From assembly GCF_004379255.2 (NCBI RefSeq), contig NC_056053.1, positions 19,340,188 to 19,404,187 of the forward strand: DNA of 64,000 nucleotides, written 5' to 3'. Numbering within the stretch: position 1 is the stretch's first letter; each line of letters begins with the position of its first letter. The DNA is from Salvia splendens (Eukaryota > Streptophyta > Magnoliopsida > Lamiales > Lamiaceae). This document shows positions 46,465 through 58,334 of this stretch, piece by piece. Made by a program: the position numbers and the translations under genes. Under the pieces are notes generated by a model that did no database searches, had not been told where the DNA came from, and saw nothing but the letters and a program-made list of their open reading frames with translations.

Positions 46465-49400
46465 CTACCAGATCAACCCTTTTCTTCTCCGGAATCTGTC
46501 GACACGATCTGTGCTCATTCTAGACTTTTCAGGCTTGCTCGTTTTCTTGGACTTGTCAAGCCGGCTATCCAAACTATTTCTAGAAATGTCTGGAACATCT
46601 GGTTGCAAATCAAATGACTCTGTGCCGCTGCTTTCACCAGCTGTAAGCTTACTGTCTGAACTAAGTGATGTTGTAAGCTTAATGTCTGAACTAAGTGATG
46701 GTGTAAGCTTAATGTCTGAACTAAGTGATGGTGTTACCACACCATTCACAGCTGGCTTTGCCCTCCCAAGAGCCAGAACAAACCTTTTTAAATGTTTGAT
46801 GAACTCGGGATATAGTTCAAGATTGCAGTGCCCACCTCCATTTATCCATAAAGGTTCATATTTTACCTTGCAAAGCTCCCAAAGCTGCTTCCCATGGGAG
46901 CAATCGACAACTTCATCAGCAGTTCCCTATTATTCGAACCAATATTTAGCGACATTCTCCCAAATGCAAGAGAAAGCTAAAATCACCTTAAACTATTGGC
47001 ATTTCATGTTAAGTAAATAGCTAACATGAAACAGTTAATGCACAAAGTCCTCCATGTCCCCTGTAAAAATAATGTAAAACCAAACAAATACTCCTCATGG
47101 CTTACCAGTCAATTAGGTCTGCCATAAATCTCAGTGTAAACTGTAAAGTGAAACCTAACCATGCAAGCATAACTTACTCTGACCATGTAAGTTATATGTC
47201 AAGAAATGTGCTAATTTATGGGTTGATGGATTTCATCACGCTATATATATTTAATAAAACTGCAGTTGCTGCATTACACGCCTCTCTTCCTCTCAGTCTG
47301 TTAAATTCATCAGGTATTTAATCATTTGTGATTTACATCCTCAGTCATTCTGGATCTTTGGCCCATACTAAACCCAATCTGATTGAAATGAGCCAAAACA
47401 TTAAATCAATTCACAAGTTACACAACATCATAACCATTGGAGGCCCAATGTGATGCTAAATCAACTAAGACTTCATGACTAGTGTTTTAGTAGTTTTCTC
47501 ACGCTTAAAATTATACTCCCTCCGTCCCAATATAAGTGAGGTGTATTTCTTTTTTAGGCCATCCCACTATAAGGGAGACATTTCCTTTTATGGCAAAAAG
47601 CAACACTCTATCTTTCTCTTACTTTATCCTCTCCCCTACTTTTTCTCTTTACGTTTTTTTCACTCCTAAAAATCTGTGCCTAAAAGAAATGTCTCACATG
47701 TAATGGGACGGAGGGAGTACAGTTTATCAATCATCACTATTCCACCACAACTAAAAGATCAAAACAAGTCTAGAGGGAGAAAACTAATTCCTCAGGCAAG
47801 AATTCCACTTCAAGATCATAGTTGTTTATGCATATTCAAAGGCAGAAAAATGTAGCTTCCCCTACCTTTTTTACTTTTTGTTTATTCTTTTATATCATCT
47901 ATACCACTTTCAAGACACTAAAATTTCATCTGATCTCACAGATTCTGCACCCTTTGGGTTTTGTCAAGTAGCCTATGCCTTGATTGTGTTCCTATAAATA
48001 TTCTATAGTTAAAGGCACTTGCCTCTAACTATAGCAAATACCATTTTGCCTATGGTCTTTTTGGGACAAAGTTGCACTGTACCTCAGAATTTGCATGATG
48101 TATGGCATATGATTTCTTGAAGAAGTTAAACAAAAAAATAGTAGCATCTCCTATTCATCTGCACCAGTCCATATCCATCTATATTCCCATACATCTCCAG
48201 TTCTAGCTCTACAGGTTTAGGTTTCCTCAAATTGAATTTCTTTTTAATGTCATATTCCTGAAACTCAACATTTGATTCCACTCGTCTTCCCTAACTCTTC
48301 ACCATTATATTGTTCAGTTTTACTTCTTTCATTTTTGTTATGCCTTTTCTTTTCCATGACTTCTGCAAACTCTTCTCTTCTCACATCTTCCTGCCTTCAA
48401 TTTTTCATATTTACCTGCTCCTCTCGTTCCCTAATCTTCTGTTCTTCTTCTTTCATTTTTAAATCTCTCTAGTCCTATTGTGATCCTACTTCAGCCAAGT
48501 CAAAGTTTTATGAATTCACTTTAAAAACTCAACTCAACTCAACTCCACTCTACTCTAGGACTCTCTTCTGTGAGAGAGAGAGAGACTACACATAACAGCC
48601 CAAGTTATAATACATGCAAAAAAGAAGTCAGAAGCATGCATTTGTCCCATATAAAAGTTATGCAGGATACATACAAGGTCCTCATTTCTGGTCCTAAATA
48701 AGAAACTCATGTACTTCTTAACTATGATTCAGATAAGAATATTGTACCGATAAAGTTACTCCAGATGTTTCAGCTAACAAAAGTAGGAAGTAACACATAG
48801 ACATGAGCAATATTAAACCAATGCTAATCAATGCATCTCGATTGCTGCCTAAACACAACACGAGGGAGGTGGGGTAAACAATATGCAAGTACGAACAAGC
48901 AATTTCTTCCTAGTAATAGACATAGTTTAATTGATCAATTAATCATGTACTACAATAAATGTACAGAAAACAGGAATAAAGGCAAAAATAAACATAAAAA
49001 AGAAAAGCAACTTACATGAATAACAAGAACTGGACATTCTATAGCACCAATTTTGTCAATATTCTGTAGTTAAGAAAGAAATAACTGAGCATTAATCGTC
49101 GAAATGTCCAACTACCAATACAACGAAAGAAACAATGAATGAGCCCAAGATCAATAATTACCTTGTAAATATCAAACCAATATGTCCGCTTTACAGGGTA
49201 TAACACTCTTAAACCAGATAATATCGGGCTATGTAAAACAACACCTCTCAAGTTTGGTGACCTTGATGCTAGATCAATAGTGGGACCACTACCAACAGAC
49301 TGCCCATAAAGTATTAACTGTTCGTCTTTCACCCCATACTTCTCTTTCAGGCATTTATATACAGCATCAATGTCTGTGTATGTATTACACTCTGATGGCT

Positions 49401-51272
49401 GTTTCGCAGAAAACAGAGGGTTGTATCATATAGTGAGTCGTGACAAGAACTAGTGGAATAAGCACTTATAAAGAAATTCAAAATTTCTGTTAAAAGTATT
49501 CATATAAACTTTATTATCTCGAATGCTTATTCAGATCAACGAATGAACTGACTTTTGCAGATAGAAGGTGCAAGGAAAGTGCCGCATGAATCTTCCAAGA
49601 TATACTAGGAGAACTCAAATAGCAAGAAAACTAATAAAAAACTGAAGCACACCTATCACATAATCACTTGTATATATCCCGAAATTGCTTTCCCCTGTGA
49701 AATAATAACCACTTAGCCCTTGATGTCATGACTAAGTTGGCAATAAATATGGAGCATATCTATAAAAACTAGTTATACTACTATCTGAACCTCAGTCAAT
49801 ATACTTTTTAAAAATAGGTAAAAATTTAATGTAATATTGGGCAGATTTTGCCTTGTCGTGCACACATCCAGCCGAGATGCCAATTTCAATTCTGAACAAA
49901 GGTAAGCTGATGCGTGTGCATACAACTGAAAAAGATGTGTAAAATTAACTGAAATACACAATTATAGCTCGCAATTCACATCCTCACCCAAACCTCGTAG
50001 CTTATACCGATTTTCTTGTCTCTAGATTATTGAAATTTTGAGGTCGTGATTACCTAGTGAAAGGGCATAGCAATTGATGAGATGTGATATTTGGGGAAAA
50101 AGGAAAGCTATTGCCACTTTTGTTTCAAAGTTGAATGCATATTCAGAAGATAAAACAAGGAGGGACAAGGACAATACACAACTCATCGTCTTGGTACCAT
50201 GGAATCTTCATAAAACTTTTGTGCGGCTGTGTGATTAACGACTTACGTGTACACAGTGAAATTTCTGAACTACAAGTCCCTCTAAAACCTTGTCACTTAT
50301 TATACACTATAGGCAAGATAGAACAACCATGCCAATGGACGATGTAATACCATTTTATCATTATATAGAACCTTCCAAACGTTTCAAGAAAAACTGATTC
50401 CAAAAGGAATAAGCAATTTTACTAGCAAGCAGCCTGACGGTGCCACTAACTATAACCTACTAAGTCGAAAATTATGCTGCTGTTCAAAGTAGGAAGCTAC
50501 CTTTCCGGACGACTGACCATAACCTGAGTAGTCGTACCTGAAAAAACAGAATAAGCAAGTAAGAAAAATAACCATTGATACCATTATAGGTAACTAACTA
50601 TAACGGCCATGGTAACGACTACATTTAAGACCTGCTTAAGGTATTTCTTATTGTAATCAATTATAGATGCTCATCCTAACATATACTTATCCCAAGTATT
50701 CTTCATTGAGAAATTTTTGAAATCTATCCAGATTTAAATACTGTAGTCTAAGTTGATTCTGCTACAGCTCAACGGTTTTGTCCTCTCATTCCAACTAGTC
50801 TGATATGGAAATCTGCTCGACAAGTATGACCAAATAGTACTAATTGATTGATGTAAATTTCACTACAAATCTGTTCCCTAATTTTGACCTTTCCAAGTTT
50901 ACAAGCGTTACTTGAATTAATACTACCAACTAGTAATTGATTAATGTAAAATAAATAAAAAAATTACCCCATCAGATTGATGCGTAGGCGGAGGGTAATC
51001 TCCACGAACAGCTCATACATCTGACCTAAATCGGCGGCGTTTCCGTGGGAATAGAGCATCGTAGCAGTTGCCTTGGGGTGGGTGATGTACACCGCGACCA
51101 CATCGTTACCGCGGCGCGTCCTCAGCTTCAAGACGTCGACGCCTTCCCTCTGCGGAACCTCCGGTATGCAAAGCGCTCCGCCGCGAGAGTCGTCGGCCAC
51201 GACCGTGTATGAAGGCGGAGTCGGCGGGAAGAAGGCGAACTTAGCCGCGATCGATGACGTCACCCCGCCCAT
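46465..51272 (-). CDS. ABHD17-like alpha/beta hydrolase (5 exons, 362 aa)
   Basis: Serine hydrolase of the alpha/beta fold. Animal ABHD17 proteins remove palmitate from proteins, and the plant members are presumed similar at the plasma membrane. Inferred exons (minus): 51272-50968, 50537-50501, 49398-49162, 49063-49016, 46926-46465, giving 363 codons with stop. The start is [17 protein letters not shown] at 51272, the family N-terminus; an upstream in-frame extension to 51338 is thought to be untranslated. Motifs: [24 protein letters not shown], nucleophile S148 (GQSVGSG), D213 (GTADEVVDC), H242 (GGGHCNLE). The C-terminal tail (from about 260) is Ser/Lys-rich with three copies of a 10-residue repeat and a basic end ([10 protein letters not shown]). 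Intron 4 is 2.1 kb and holds a Stowaway MITE. Confidence 0.92.
46643..46732 (-). repeat. In-frame 30-bp minisatellite in the ABHD17-like gene
   Basis: Three tandem 30-bp units, each beginning GTAAGCTTA on the plus strand. They encode three copies of roughly [10 protein letters not shown] in the C-terminal tail, with few mismatches between units. Confidence 0.93.
47516..47717. mobile_element. Stowaway MITE in intron 4 of the hydrolase gene
   Basis: CTCCCTCCGTCCCAATATAA at the left end, TGGGACGGAGGGAG at the right, TA flanks. Confidence 0.92.
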
Positions 51273-52420
51273 ACCTTTTTTTTTCCTCCTCAAACTATTC
51301 CCCTTTTTTCTGTGGCAGCTGACTGAATTGACTTGCACAGTTCATAAATAAAACTCAACTTTCTCACAGTAGCAACTACCGCAGTCGTATTGAGATCTCG
51401 TTTCAGTGAATGAAGGCGGCCGGTGCGGGGGAGGTGGTGGCGCGTGTGGAAGAGGGCCGAGCGAAGAAAAAAAGTAAGCTCAATTTCAAAGGAGGGTAGT
51501 TTTATGGGGATTTTCGAACGTTGGAAAAATTAAATTTACAATAATAAATTCAGAATACAATAATGTTCATCAAATTAAAAGGTATTTTTTTAGATTATAA
51601 TTAATGTTAAACTAATTTTTATTTTGTTTTTATTTTATTATAAAATATTTTTATTTCAATTTTCGTTAGTTCAATTCATTTTATACGAAATTCATTTTAA
51701 TATTGTTTTACTTCATTCTCTCTAAAATGAAGTAAAACGGTCTAAAAATGAAATAAAATGATCTAATACTAATAAATTAATTATAGATTTGATATTCAGG
51801 AATTAGTAATGCATGTATTAAAAATTTCTTTTATAGTATATAAATACAAAAGGAAAAAAGAATGAAAAAAGGCACAATAGTCAAAGTCAACTAGTAGCAA
51901 AAAACTCAAATACTTCCACCGAAGTAAGTTAATTACAAAACAAATTTTGATAGAGGGGAAATGTTTTAGTATGTGAAGTGTGTTGATATATCTATCAAAA
52001 GGAAGAAAATAAATCAATATTTTCATTAATTGCTTTCCATCAAAAAATAGTTTAGAATGTGTCTTTGACGGCGACTCTGACTCATATTAAATATAGACAT
52101 ATTTAGAATGTGTGCTACTTTAAATTTTAAGTGAACAAAACTATTAAACATTAATAAATCTCATATGCATATTGAAGGAGCGATAAATGTGTTTGATCAT
52201 TTCCCAAAATAGAAGGGAAACCCACTACCAACGTGCCATCTATATTCTTTTACCTAATCTCACGAACAAATCACGGTCCACGGACAATAAATTATGATAT
52301 TAGGAATAAAAAAGCGAAATCGCATTGAAAAATGATTTAGATACATTTTAAAGAACCTTCAATTAAAAAAAAAAAGCATGGATACGTAGATATGAAGCAT
52401 CCTTATTCCCCCCTCCACGT
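51273..52420. other. Promoter side of the hydrolase gene and AT-rich intergenic DNA
   Basis: The first 200 bases are the hydrolase 5' flank (some GC-rich sequence near 51410-51460). The rest is strongly AT-rich, with an inverted TTACTTCATT...AATGAAGTAA-like motif near 51708-51740. No gene seen. Confidence 0.45.
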
Positions 52421-52435
52421 GCATTTGATTTGGCC

Positions 52436-52658
52436 TATAAATACGCATGAATCTCTTGCATTCCCTACACAAATACTCTCTCACTCTCTTTGCATAGTGT
52501 TCCGTCGAAACTCTGCCCTCGCCATCATCCAGTTCACTGGAGCTTGTTCTGTTTGCGGTGCTGCAACGAATAAGACGAAACTGTTTTATCTTTGGGGACG
52601 ACACGCCAATTCGAAAGCACTGCCGAGGCATATCTCATTTGAGTTAACCAAATAACGT
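52436..52658 (+). other. TATA box and short unassigned frame (unit 1)
   Basis: TATAAATA at 52436-52443 follows a CCTCCACGTG element (a G-box-like CACGTG at 52417-52422). Within 60-220 bases is an open stretch ending at TAA near 52655, with GACSVCGAATNKTKLF. No ATG in a good position starts it. It may be a promoter with a non-coding or lost gene. Confidence 0.3.
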
Positions 52659-52795
52659 ATGGCAAGTCAAACACAAACTTATAGTTACCTTTAGTTCAAC
52701 ATATACGTTGGGTACAGACCCAATTTCTCCAAGAAAGTTGGCCAAAATTCACACAATTATTGTACAATATTGCTAGCTGGACCTTTAACACTGCT

Positions 52796-52986
52796 TATAA
52801 ATAGGCGTATCCTTCTTCTTCTTCTTCCAATGTTCGCACTCCATAATCTATCTGACGTTTTGCTTCTCAAGCTTGATGAATCGCAATGCGAATATCATAA
52901 TCCAGTTTCTGGTGGAGGAGCTTAGCCTTAGAGTACAAATTAACACGTGTCTTTTATTCGGGAAAGAAAACGAGAAGGAAGAATAG
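52796..52986 (+). other. TATA box and small ORF (unit 2)
   Basis: TATAAATA at 52796-52803. A 36-codon ORF, MNRNANIIIQFLVEELSLRV onward, starts at 52876 and stops at TAG near 52986. It is not recognised. It may be a peptide gene, a precursor RNA or chance. Confidence 0.3.
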
Positions 52987-53164
52987 GGAAGAAGAAGAAG
53001 AAGATAGAGCAAATAGACTGAATTGTCATGGCCTTGAGAATGTATTTGCCCAAATATTTTTGAAACCGTGCATAAGTAGCTCATACTTCATTATATTAAA
53101 TCTAAGTTTATGGGCCTCAAATGTTATTTTGATACATTACACCCCAAAAATGTTACTCCCTCTA

Positions 53165-53337
53165 ATGTTACTCCCTCTGATCCATAGTAGTAGAGTCATT
53201 TAGTAAGTTTAATACGCTCTATAGTAGTGGACTCATTTCCCCTTTTTAGAAAAAGTCGACACATTTCTTCTCGCCTACGTTTCTCTCCATCCTACTTTAT
53301 TCTCTCTACTTTTTCCTCTCTCCTACTTTATTATCTA
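53165..53337. mobile_element. Truncated Stowaway-like MITE
   Basis: TTACTCCCTCTGATCCATAG at the left resembles a Stowaway terminus, and CTCATTTC..TCTCCATCCTACTTTATTCTCTC is the usual interior. The right terminus is missing where the next element (53338-53599) begins. Confidence 0.6.
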
Positions 53338-53599
53338 CTCCCTCCATCACATGACACGAATTCCTTTTTAGTTTGTCGCGAGTAAGATGATACATTTATT
53401 TTTTTGGAAACTTTCTCTCTCCAATTAATACATCCGACCACTTTTTCTCACTCATAGTATTAAAATACTCATCTTTCTTTCTCTCTCTATTTTAACTCTT
53501 ACACCCACTTTCTCTCTCTCCAATTAAACATATTAATCAATAACTCTTAAAGTCGCGTGCCGGTCAAGAAATGTGTCATCTTATCCGGGACGGAGGGAG
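53338..53599. mobile_element. Stowaway MITE
   Basis: CTCCCTCCATCACATGACACG at the left and TCTTATCCGGGACGGAGGGAG at the right are imperfect inverse copies. TA flanks both sides. It is inserted into an older Stowaway-like element. Confidence 0.85.
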
Positions 53600-53601
53600 T
53601 A

Positions 53602-54014
53602 TTTATTTAATACATTACACACATTTTTTCCACGATATTAAAATGCATTCAAAATACCCGAAATACTATTACAAGATACTAAAAAATTAAAAATTACATA
53701 ATTAAAATCCTAAAAAATAAAAATTACACAATTAAAATCCTAAAAATTGAGATTGAGAGAGTTGTTTGGTGTAGCGTGATTTTTTGTGTTAAAATGAGGG
53801 TATTTATTGATGAAATTGTGAATTTTGGGGTAAAAATATGAAAAAATAAATTTATAGTGTTGAAAAAACGGATATATTTGATTGGGAAGTGAGATTTTTT
53901 TTATTATTAAATCTGATTTTTTCAGATTTTTTCGAATTTAAAAAAATGATAGCCACGGCCAACCAGAGCATGCACAACTCTTCCGCAAGAGCACCGATGC
54001 AGATGCTCTAAGTC
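53602..54014. mobile_element. AT-rich MITE-like repeat with a GATGCTCTAA end
   Basis: A long AT-rich body with direct repeats of AATTAAAATCCTAAAAA (53700-53750), ending GCACCGATGCAGATGCTCTAA. This resembles PIF/Harbinger-derived MITEs. The left end is not defined. Confidence 0.4.
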
Positions 54015-54354
54015 TTTTGTTGAGGCGATGTGATTTAGGCTTTGGGTACGAAGACTCCTTTGGTTTTTCCTCCGCCGTGGTGGTTGTATCAAGGCCTGTG
54101 ACATGACATGTGTTAAGTGAATTTTCAGCAATACTCCATCATTCAGCCGAGGCCGAAAAATTGAAAATGAGAATGAACACATGATGGAATAATGTAATGA
54201 AAAAAACGATGATAAAACTAGAATACCACGTTGTCGTCGAAAAAATTCAATTCTAGATCAGAAAAATGTGGTTAAGTATAATCCATGTTCGCAGCATGAG
54301 GTTTCGAAGAAATCGTTTGAGCAATTTGTAGATTAGGAAATCCTCGTCGACTGC

Positions 54355-54499
54355 AACATTAGTTTGATATTGTCCACTTTGGGTCAAGCCCGCACGGATT
54401 TGTTTTTGGGTCACTCCCAAAAGGCCTCAAACTAATTGGGGTTGGACATGAATTATATACACCTTCCAACTTCCCTCCCTCATCCGATGTGGGAGAAAC
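54355..54499 (-). repeat. Dispersed repeat resembling a short LTR
   Basis: On the minus strand it runs TGTTTCTCCCACATCGGATG...TATATAATTCATGTCC...GTGGACAATATC...TTGCA. It has TG/CA ends and a TATA motif, and I recall similar text in many plant genomes. There is no target duplication and no internal domain next to it, so it may be a solo LTR or a fragment. Confidence 0.4.
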
Positions 54500-54859
54500 A
54501 TATGTAATGGTCGTTGCTGAAGTCTGTATTGTCTAGTAGGAAATCTAGTTCTGTCATGTCCATATTATCTGGCGGTGACTGCTGAAAGGATGTGATGTTT
54601 AGAGTATTCGACAACAGCTGAAGTTGAGATTGTAAATGGAATTTAAATTGTGATCAAACCAAATAAGAAAAAATGTTGATCCACCGAGACACTTAGAAAA
54701 ATTAATGTATGGAGCTCAAAAAACTATACTAACCCCAAAACTATATGGAGGTATGAGCCAAATTTGAATTCGCTTCTGGTTGAATTAAGAACCTAAAAAA
54801 ATAGATTTTGAGGTATTGAACAAAGAATTTGGGCAATAATGTTGATGTGTATTTAGATA

Positions 54860-55094
54860 CTCCCTCCGTCCCGTGCTACTCGCACGTTTGCTTTTCGGCT
54901 CGTCACAAAGTCCTTACACTATTTATAATTTAAGTTAGAATTAATGCATTTAATTAATATGTTAGTTTAAGTTAAGAGCTCTTTTATTAAGTGATGTCTC
55001 ATTACACCTAAAATTCTTTTTTAATTACACAAAAAAATCAATCCCAAATTTACGGCCTAAAATGAAAAGTGCGAGTAGCATGGGACGGAGGGAG
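54860..55094. mobile_element. Stowaway MITE
   Basis: CTCCCTCCGTCCCGTGCTACTCGCAC at the left and its near-perfect inverse GTGCGAGTAGCATGGGACGGAGGGAG at the right, with TA flanks. Confidence 0.93.
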
Positions 55095-55635
55095 TACTAT
55101 TGGTTGAAAATATACATCATACATTTATTGTCACATAGCTAGGTGACATGTAGTAGTATATTTTTTATGGTCATATTGATATCTCGATCCTCATAAACAT
55201 TATTTGAGACAAATGTCTCACCAAATATTTTGTTTCCCAAAATAAAACATTAGATATTAAACGATACTATTAATTACTTCAGATTTTTAATAGAGGTTTG
55301 CTTGATGGGATAAAATTAGTTATAGTTTGACGTGGTATGATAACTTAATTAGCGTGGGAAATACAAATTATGAATTCACTTTTATCTAAGTCTAATTATA
55401 CTCTACAATTTTACATTACGTAAGGTTTTTTTGAAATTATTGACGAATCAGGGGTTATTTAAACCAGAGCAGAGCATAGCATAGCATCCCTAAAACTAGA
55501 GAATTATCATTTCAATTATCCGAATTTTGTAAGAAGTGAAACGGTCAAAATATTTAATTATGATCCCTCAAAACATTAGTATAATAATAAAACGTAAAAA
55601 GCACTCAAAATTTTCCACAGAAATTGAACAAATGG
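55095..55635. other. AT-rich intergenic DNA, no gene seen
   Basis: Downstream of the small minus-strand gene at 55636-56046; may include its 3' UTR. No other feature recognised. Confidence 0.4.
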
Positions 55636-56046
55636 TCACTCAGGTATGGCGACAAGTGCCGGCCGCCAAGCCCTCCTCAACAACCGTTGCCGAAACGTCA
55701 CCGACAGCGCGCGGGCCCCACCACCTCTCCTACCTCCGCCCCCCGGCATCAGCCTCTCTCCAACACTCTCCGAAGCCCTCTCGCTAAACGACGGCGGCGA
55801 CGACACGAACAAATCCTTCAGCTTGTGGCTGACGGCGACGGAGGCCTTCTCAGGCGAGCGCTCTTCAATTTTGCGATCGAAGCGAGGTGGCAGCCTCCTG
55901 CGGCCGGCCGGTCCGTTTCCGCTGCGGGTGAGAAGCATTCGGAGGGTTGTGCGGCGGCGGAGGTGGATTACCGGGCTGGTCGTCGGGCTCCGGGTAGGGC
56001 TTCCGGTGACGGCGCATTGGGTTGCTAAGAACTTGAATTTCTGCAT
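55636..56046 (-). CDS. Small uncharacterised plant protein (136 aa, intronless)
   Basis: Function unknown. Minus-strand ATG at 56046 (MQKFKFLATQCAVTGSPTRS), stop at 55636 (ending PALVAIPE). It has a basic patch, HLRRRTTLRMLL, a SPEKASVAVSHKLKDLFVSS segment, and a Gly/Arg-rich stretch before RQRLLRRAWRPALVAIPE. I believe proteins of this look occur across dicots, but I cannot name the family. A TATA motif (TTATAAAAGG) lies about 105 bp upstream on the same strand, which favours this frame over the overlapping plus-strand frames (55624-56071), also open because the segment is GC-rich. Confidence 0.6.
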   Translation of the reverse strand: MQKFKFLATQCAVTGSPTRSPTTSPVIHLRRRTTLRMLLTRSGNGPAGRRRLPPRFDRKIEERSPEKASVAVSHKLKDLFVSSPPSFSERASESVGERLMPGGGGRRGGGARALSVTFRQRLLRRAWRPALVAIPE

Positions 56047-56146
56047 AGAAATTGATTGGAAAAGAAACTAATTTGGGGATTGGGGAATATTCAGGTGGTA
56101 AACTGAGATCTGCGCACTCTCTAGTAAAAGTAGTACTACTCACCCC

Positions 56147-56157
56147 TTTTATAATGG
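56147..56157 (-). promoter_or_regulatory. TATA box for the small minus-strand gene
   Basis: TTATAAAAGGG on the minus strand, about 105 bp from the ATG at 56046. This fits a short leader. Confidence 0.5.
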
Positions 56158-56216
56158 AGAGTTAATGTGTTTTTTTATAGGATTTCTTCATAGATGAATA
56201 TATACAGAATACCATA

Positions 56217-56325
56217 TTTTGATTACTAGGATTTTATGTATTTCGATAATATAATTAAAAGTTAAATACATCTCCAAATTTTGATTACTAGGATTTTATG
56301 TATTTCGATAATATTATTGAAAGTT
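56217..56325. repeat. 61-bp-period tandem duplication
   Basis: TTTTGATTACTAGGATTTTA onward occurs at 56217 and again at 56278, nearly identical over about 45 bp. Confidence 0.85.
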
Positions 56326-57866
56326 AGATAATTATGAATTTGATCTCCTCTATTATTTCTCCATCCACGACGCGGAAAGAACAAAAAGAATTGTACATAA
56401 TATTCCAAATATTGTAGTTTCACTCATTGATTGTAAGAAACAAAAGAATCACCGTGCAATCATAGATGGAGCATTGCAGAAAATGGTTCATGGCCTCTGA
56501 TAAATTTATAAATTTCAGAATATTTTTATTATTAAGTTTTAAAAATATTATTTCATCCCGTCAAAAAAATTGTCCACTTGTACTCCAAAAATTCAATTAT
56601 AGAATATTAAATTTGGATTGAATAACAAAGTAACAAACTCATACATCCATTCATATACTTCTATACCAAAAGTGTTAATTTTAATTTTTTAATCACAAAA
56701 TTAAAAACTATAATTCCTAAAAATTAAAAATAAATATATTTATAGAGTGATAAATTTGAATTAAAAATAATAATTTGTGTAAGCCCTGCAGCCCTACCCG
56801 GCCGTGGTGCCATACCTCTCTTTCACATTAAAAAAAGCCCTAATGGAATGAAGGCAGAGAGGGCTACTAATAATATCTTTATTGGAAATGGTTGTCTATT
56901 TGTTAATGAGAAACGCACCAAACTATGATAGTGTCACATAAGACGACACATTACTCATTTGAATCTTTGGGGTTCTTCTTTTTCGTACTTTAATAATTTG
57001 TGTGTAATCATTACTATGCAAGATTGTGATTTTTAGCAATACTATGCAAGATTTTCACACTAAAATTATAGATGACAATATTGACAATGATAATGGTAAA
57101 ATAGCTGATGATATGGATTGAAACAACGAATTTTACATTAAACTTTTTCTGAATATAGTTAGGAGTGCTTTTCTATCACTATAAGATATTAATGATAATA
57201 AATAATGATGTTTGGTTTGCTTTCTCTTAGTTTCTTTTGCCTTAGTTTAATGGTCTTGTTAGCCTCTGGATGCCCGTTAATTACCTTTTATTGTTGACAC
57301 TAAAAAAGTTTGCTAGCTCGAATAACTTTTGTACTTAGTTTTTTCGCCTTGTAAATTTATGGCCATCACTCATGGTTTGAGCTTTTTATTTTTATAAAAA
57401 AAGTCAACTTCATAGAAAATCTAACAACATTATAAGTTTTGCGGTTGAGAAATTGTACATGATAAATCAGATGAATGACATGAGTACGAAAGAAGTCGTA
57501 ACAAATCTTTGGATCTTGTTAGTTACACGTTATGGTATTGAGTAAACACATATGCCAATGGCAACAAAACAAGTTTATGTTACAATTCTATACTAAAAAT
57601 AATTGTCATATTAGTATAAATGACAAATAAATATCTTTAATATAAAGACAAAAGTCTAAACGTTGTACCTTAAAACTTAAAGGATTTGATTAATAAATTT
57701 GCTCAGCATTACATATAACTATTGGTAGTATTTTTCTTTTTAGCAATATTCGTATGTACCAAAAATGTAACGGAGGGCTTGTTTAAGATTTTTATAGAAT
57801 GTTATTGCATGAAAAGAAAATACAGAATAATAAGATTATTAAGAAATTATCTTAGAACCATCAAAG
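56326..57866. other. AT-rich intergenic DNA, no gene seen
   Basis: No frame of protein-like composition on either strand and no repeat with definable ends. Confidence 0.5.
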
Positions 57867-58209
57867 TGATAGGGCCCTCGATCCTGTGAATCTCGTCTAG
57901 CAAATCTCGTCGAAGATCATCTCCAATATTTTAGCGTATATTTTATTTTAGCTACTTATCTCTATTTATTTTCCATATCTTTTGTAATCTTTTATTTTAA
58001 TTATCTTTCTTGATTAGCAAGATATGTTTAGGGTTTAGAATTCTATAACTTATAGAATTCTCTAGTATTTTGATTCATTGAGAAATAAAGTTAATTACTT
58101 ATTCTCATTCCCGGTTCTGGCGAAAATCGCCCCCTAGCACCTCAACTAGGGTTTATCTTGTTCTTCATAAATGGGCGAGTGCTCTATTACTGATCGATAG
58201 GATACAACA
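57867..58209 (+). repeat. Probable 5' LTR of a broken Ty3/gypsy-like element
   Basis: Begins TGATAGGGCCCTCGATCC and ends GATAGGATACAACA (TG...CA, 343 bp). It is directly followed by TCCTATCAATTGGTGCTTCC, a junction seen in plant gypsy elements next to the primer site, and then by a decayed gag. No second LTR copy was found in the window, so the limits are tentative. Confidence 0.5.
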
Positions 58210-58334
58210 TCCTATCAATTGGTGCTTCCATTGATATACTCTTCTCCCACCACAAACCATCTCATCCGAAGTTTTCTAAAAAAAAAAATTTGAAGTCACG
58301 TCATATCACCCCAATCTTCCCCACTCATTCACGA

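Noticed and set aside
51273..51338. N-terminal extension of the hydrolase frame
   Set aside because: The protein family starts at MGGVTSS. The extension is Lys/Arg-rich leader sequence.
54355..54499. Complete solo LTR
   Set aside because: TG/CA ends and a TATA motif are present, but the flanks do not repeat, so it is kept only as an unclassified repeat.
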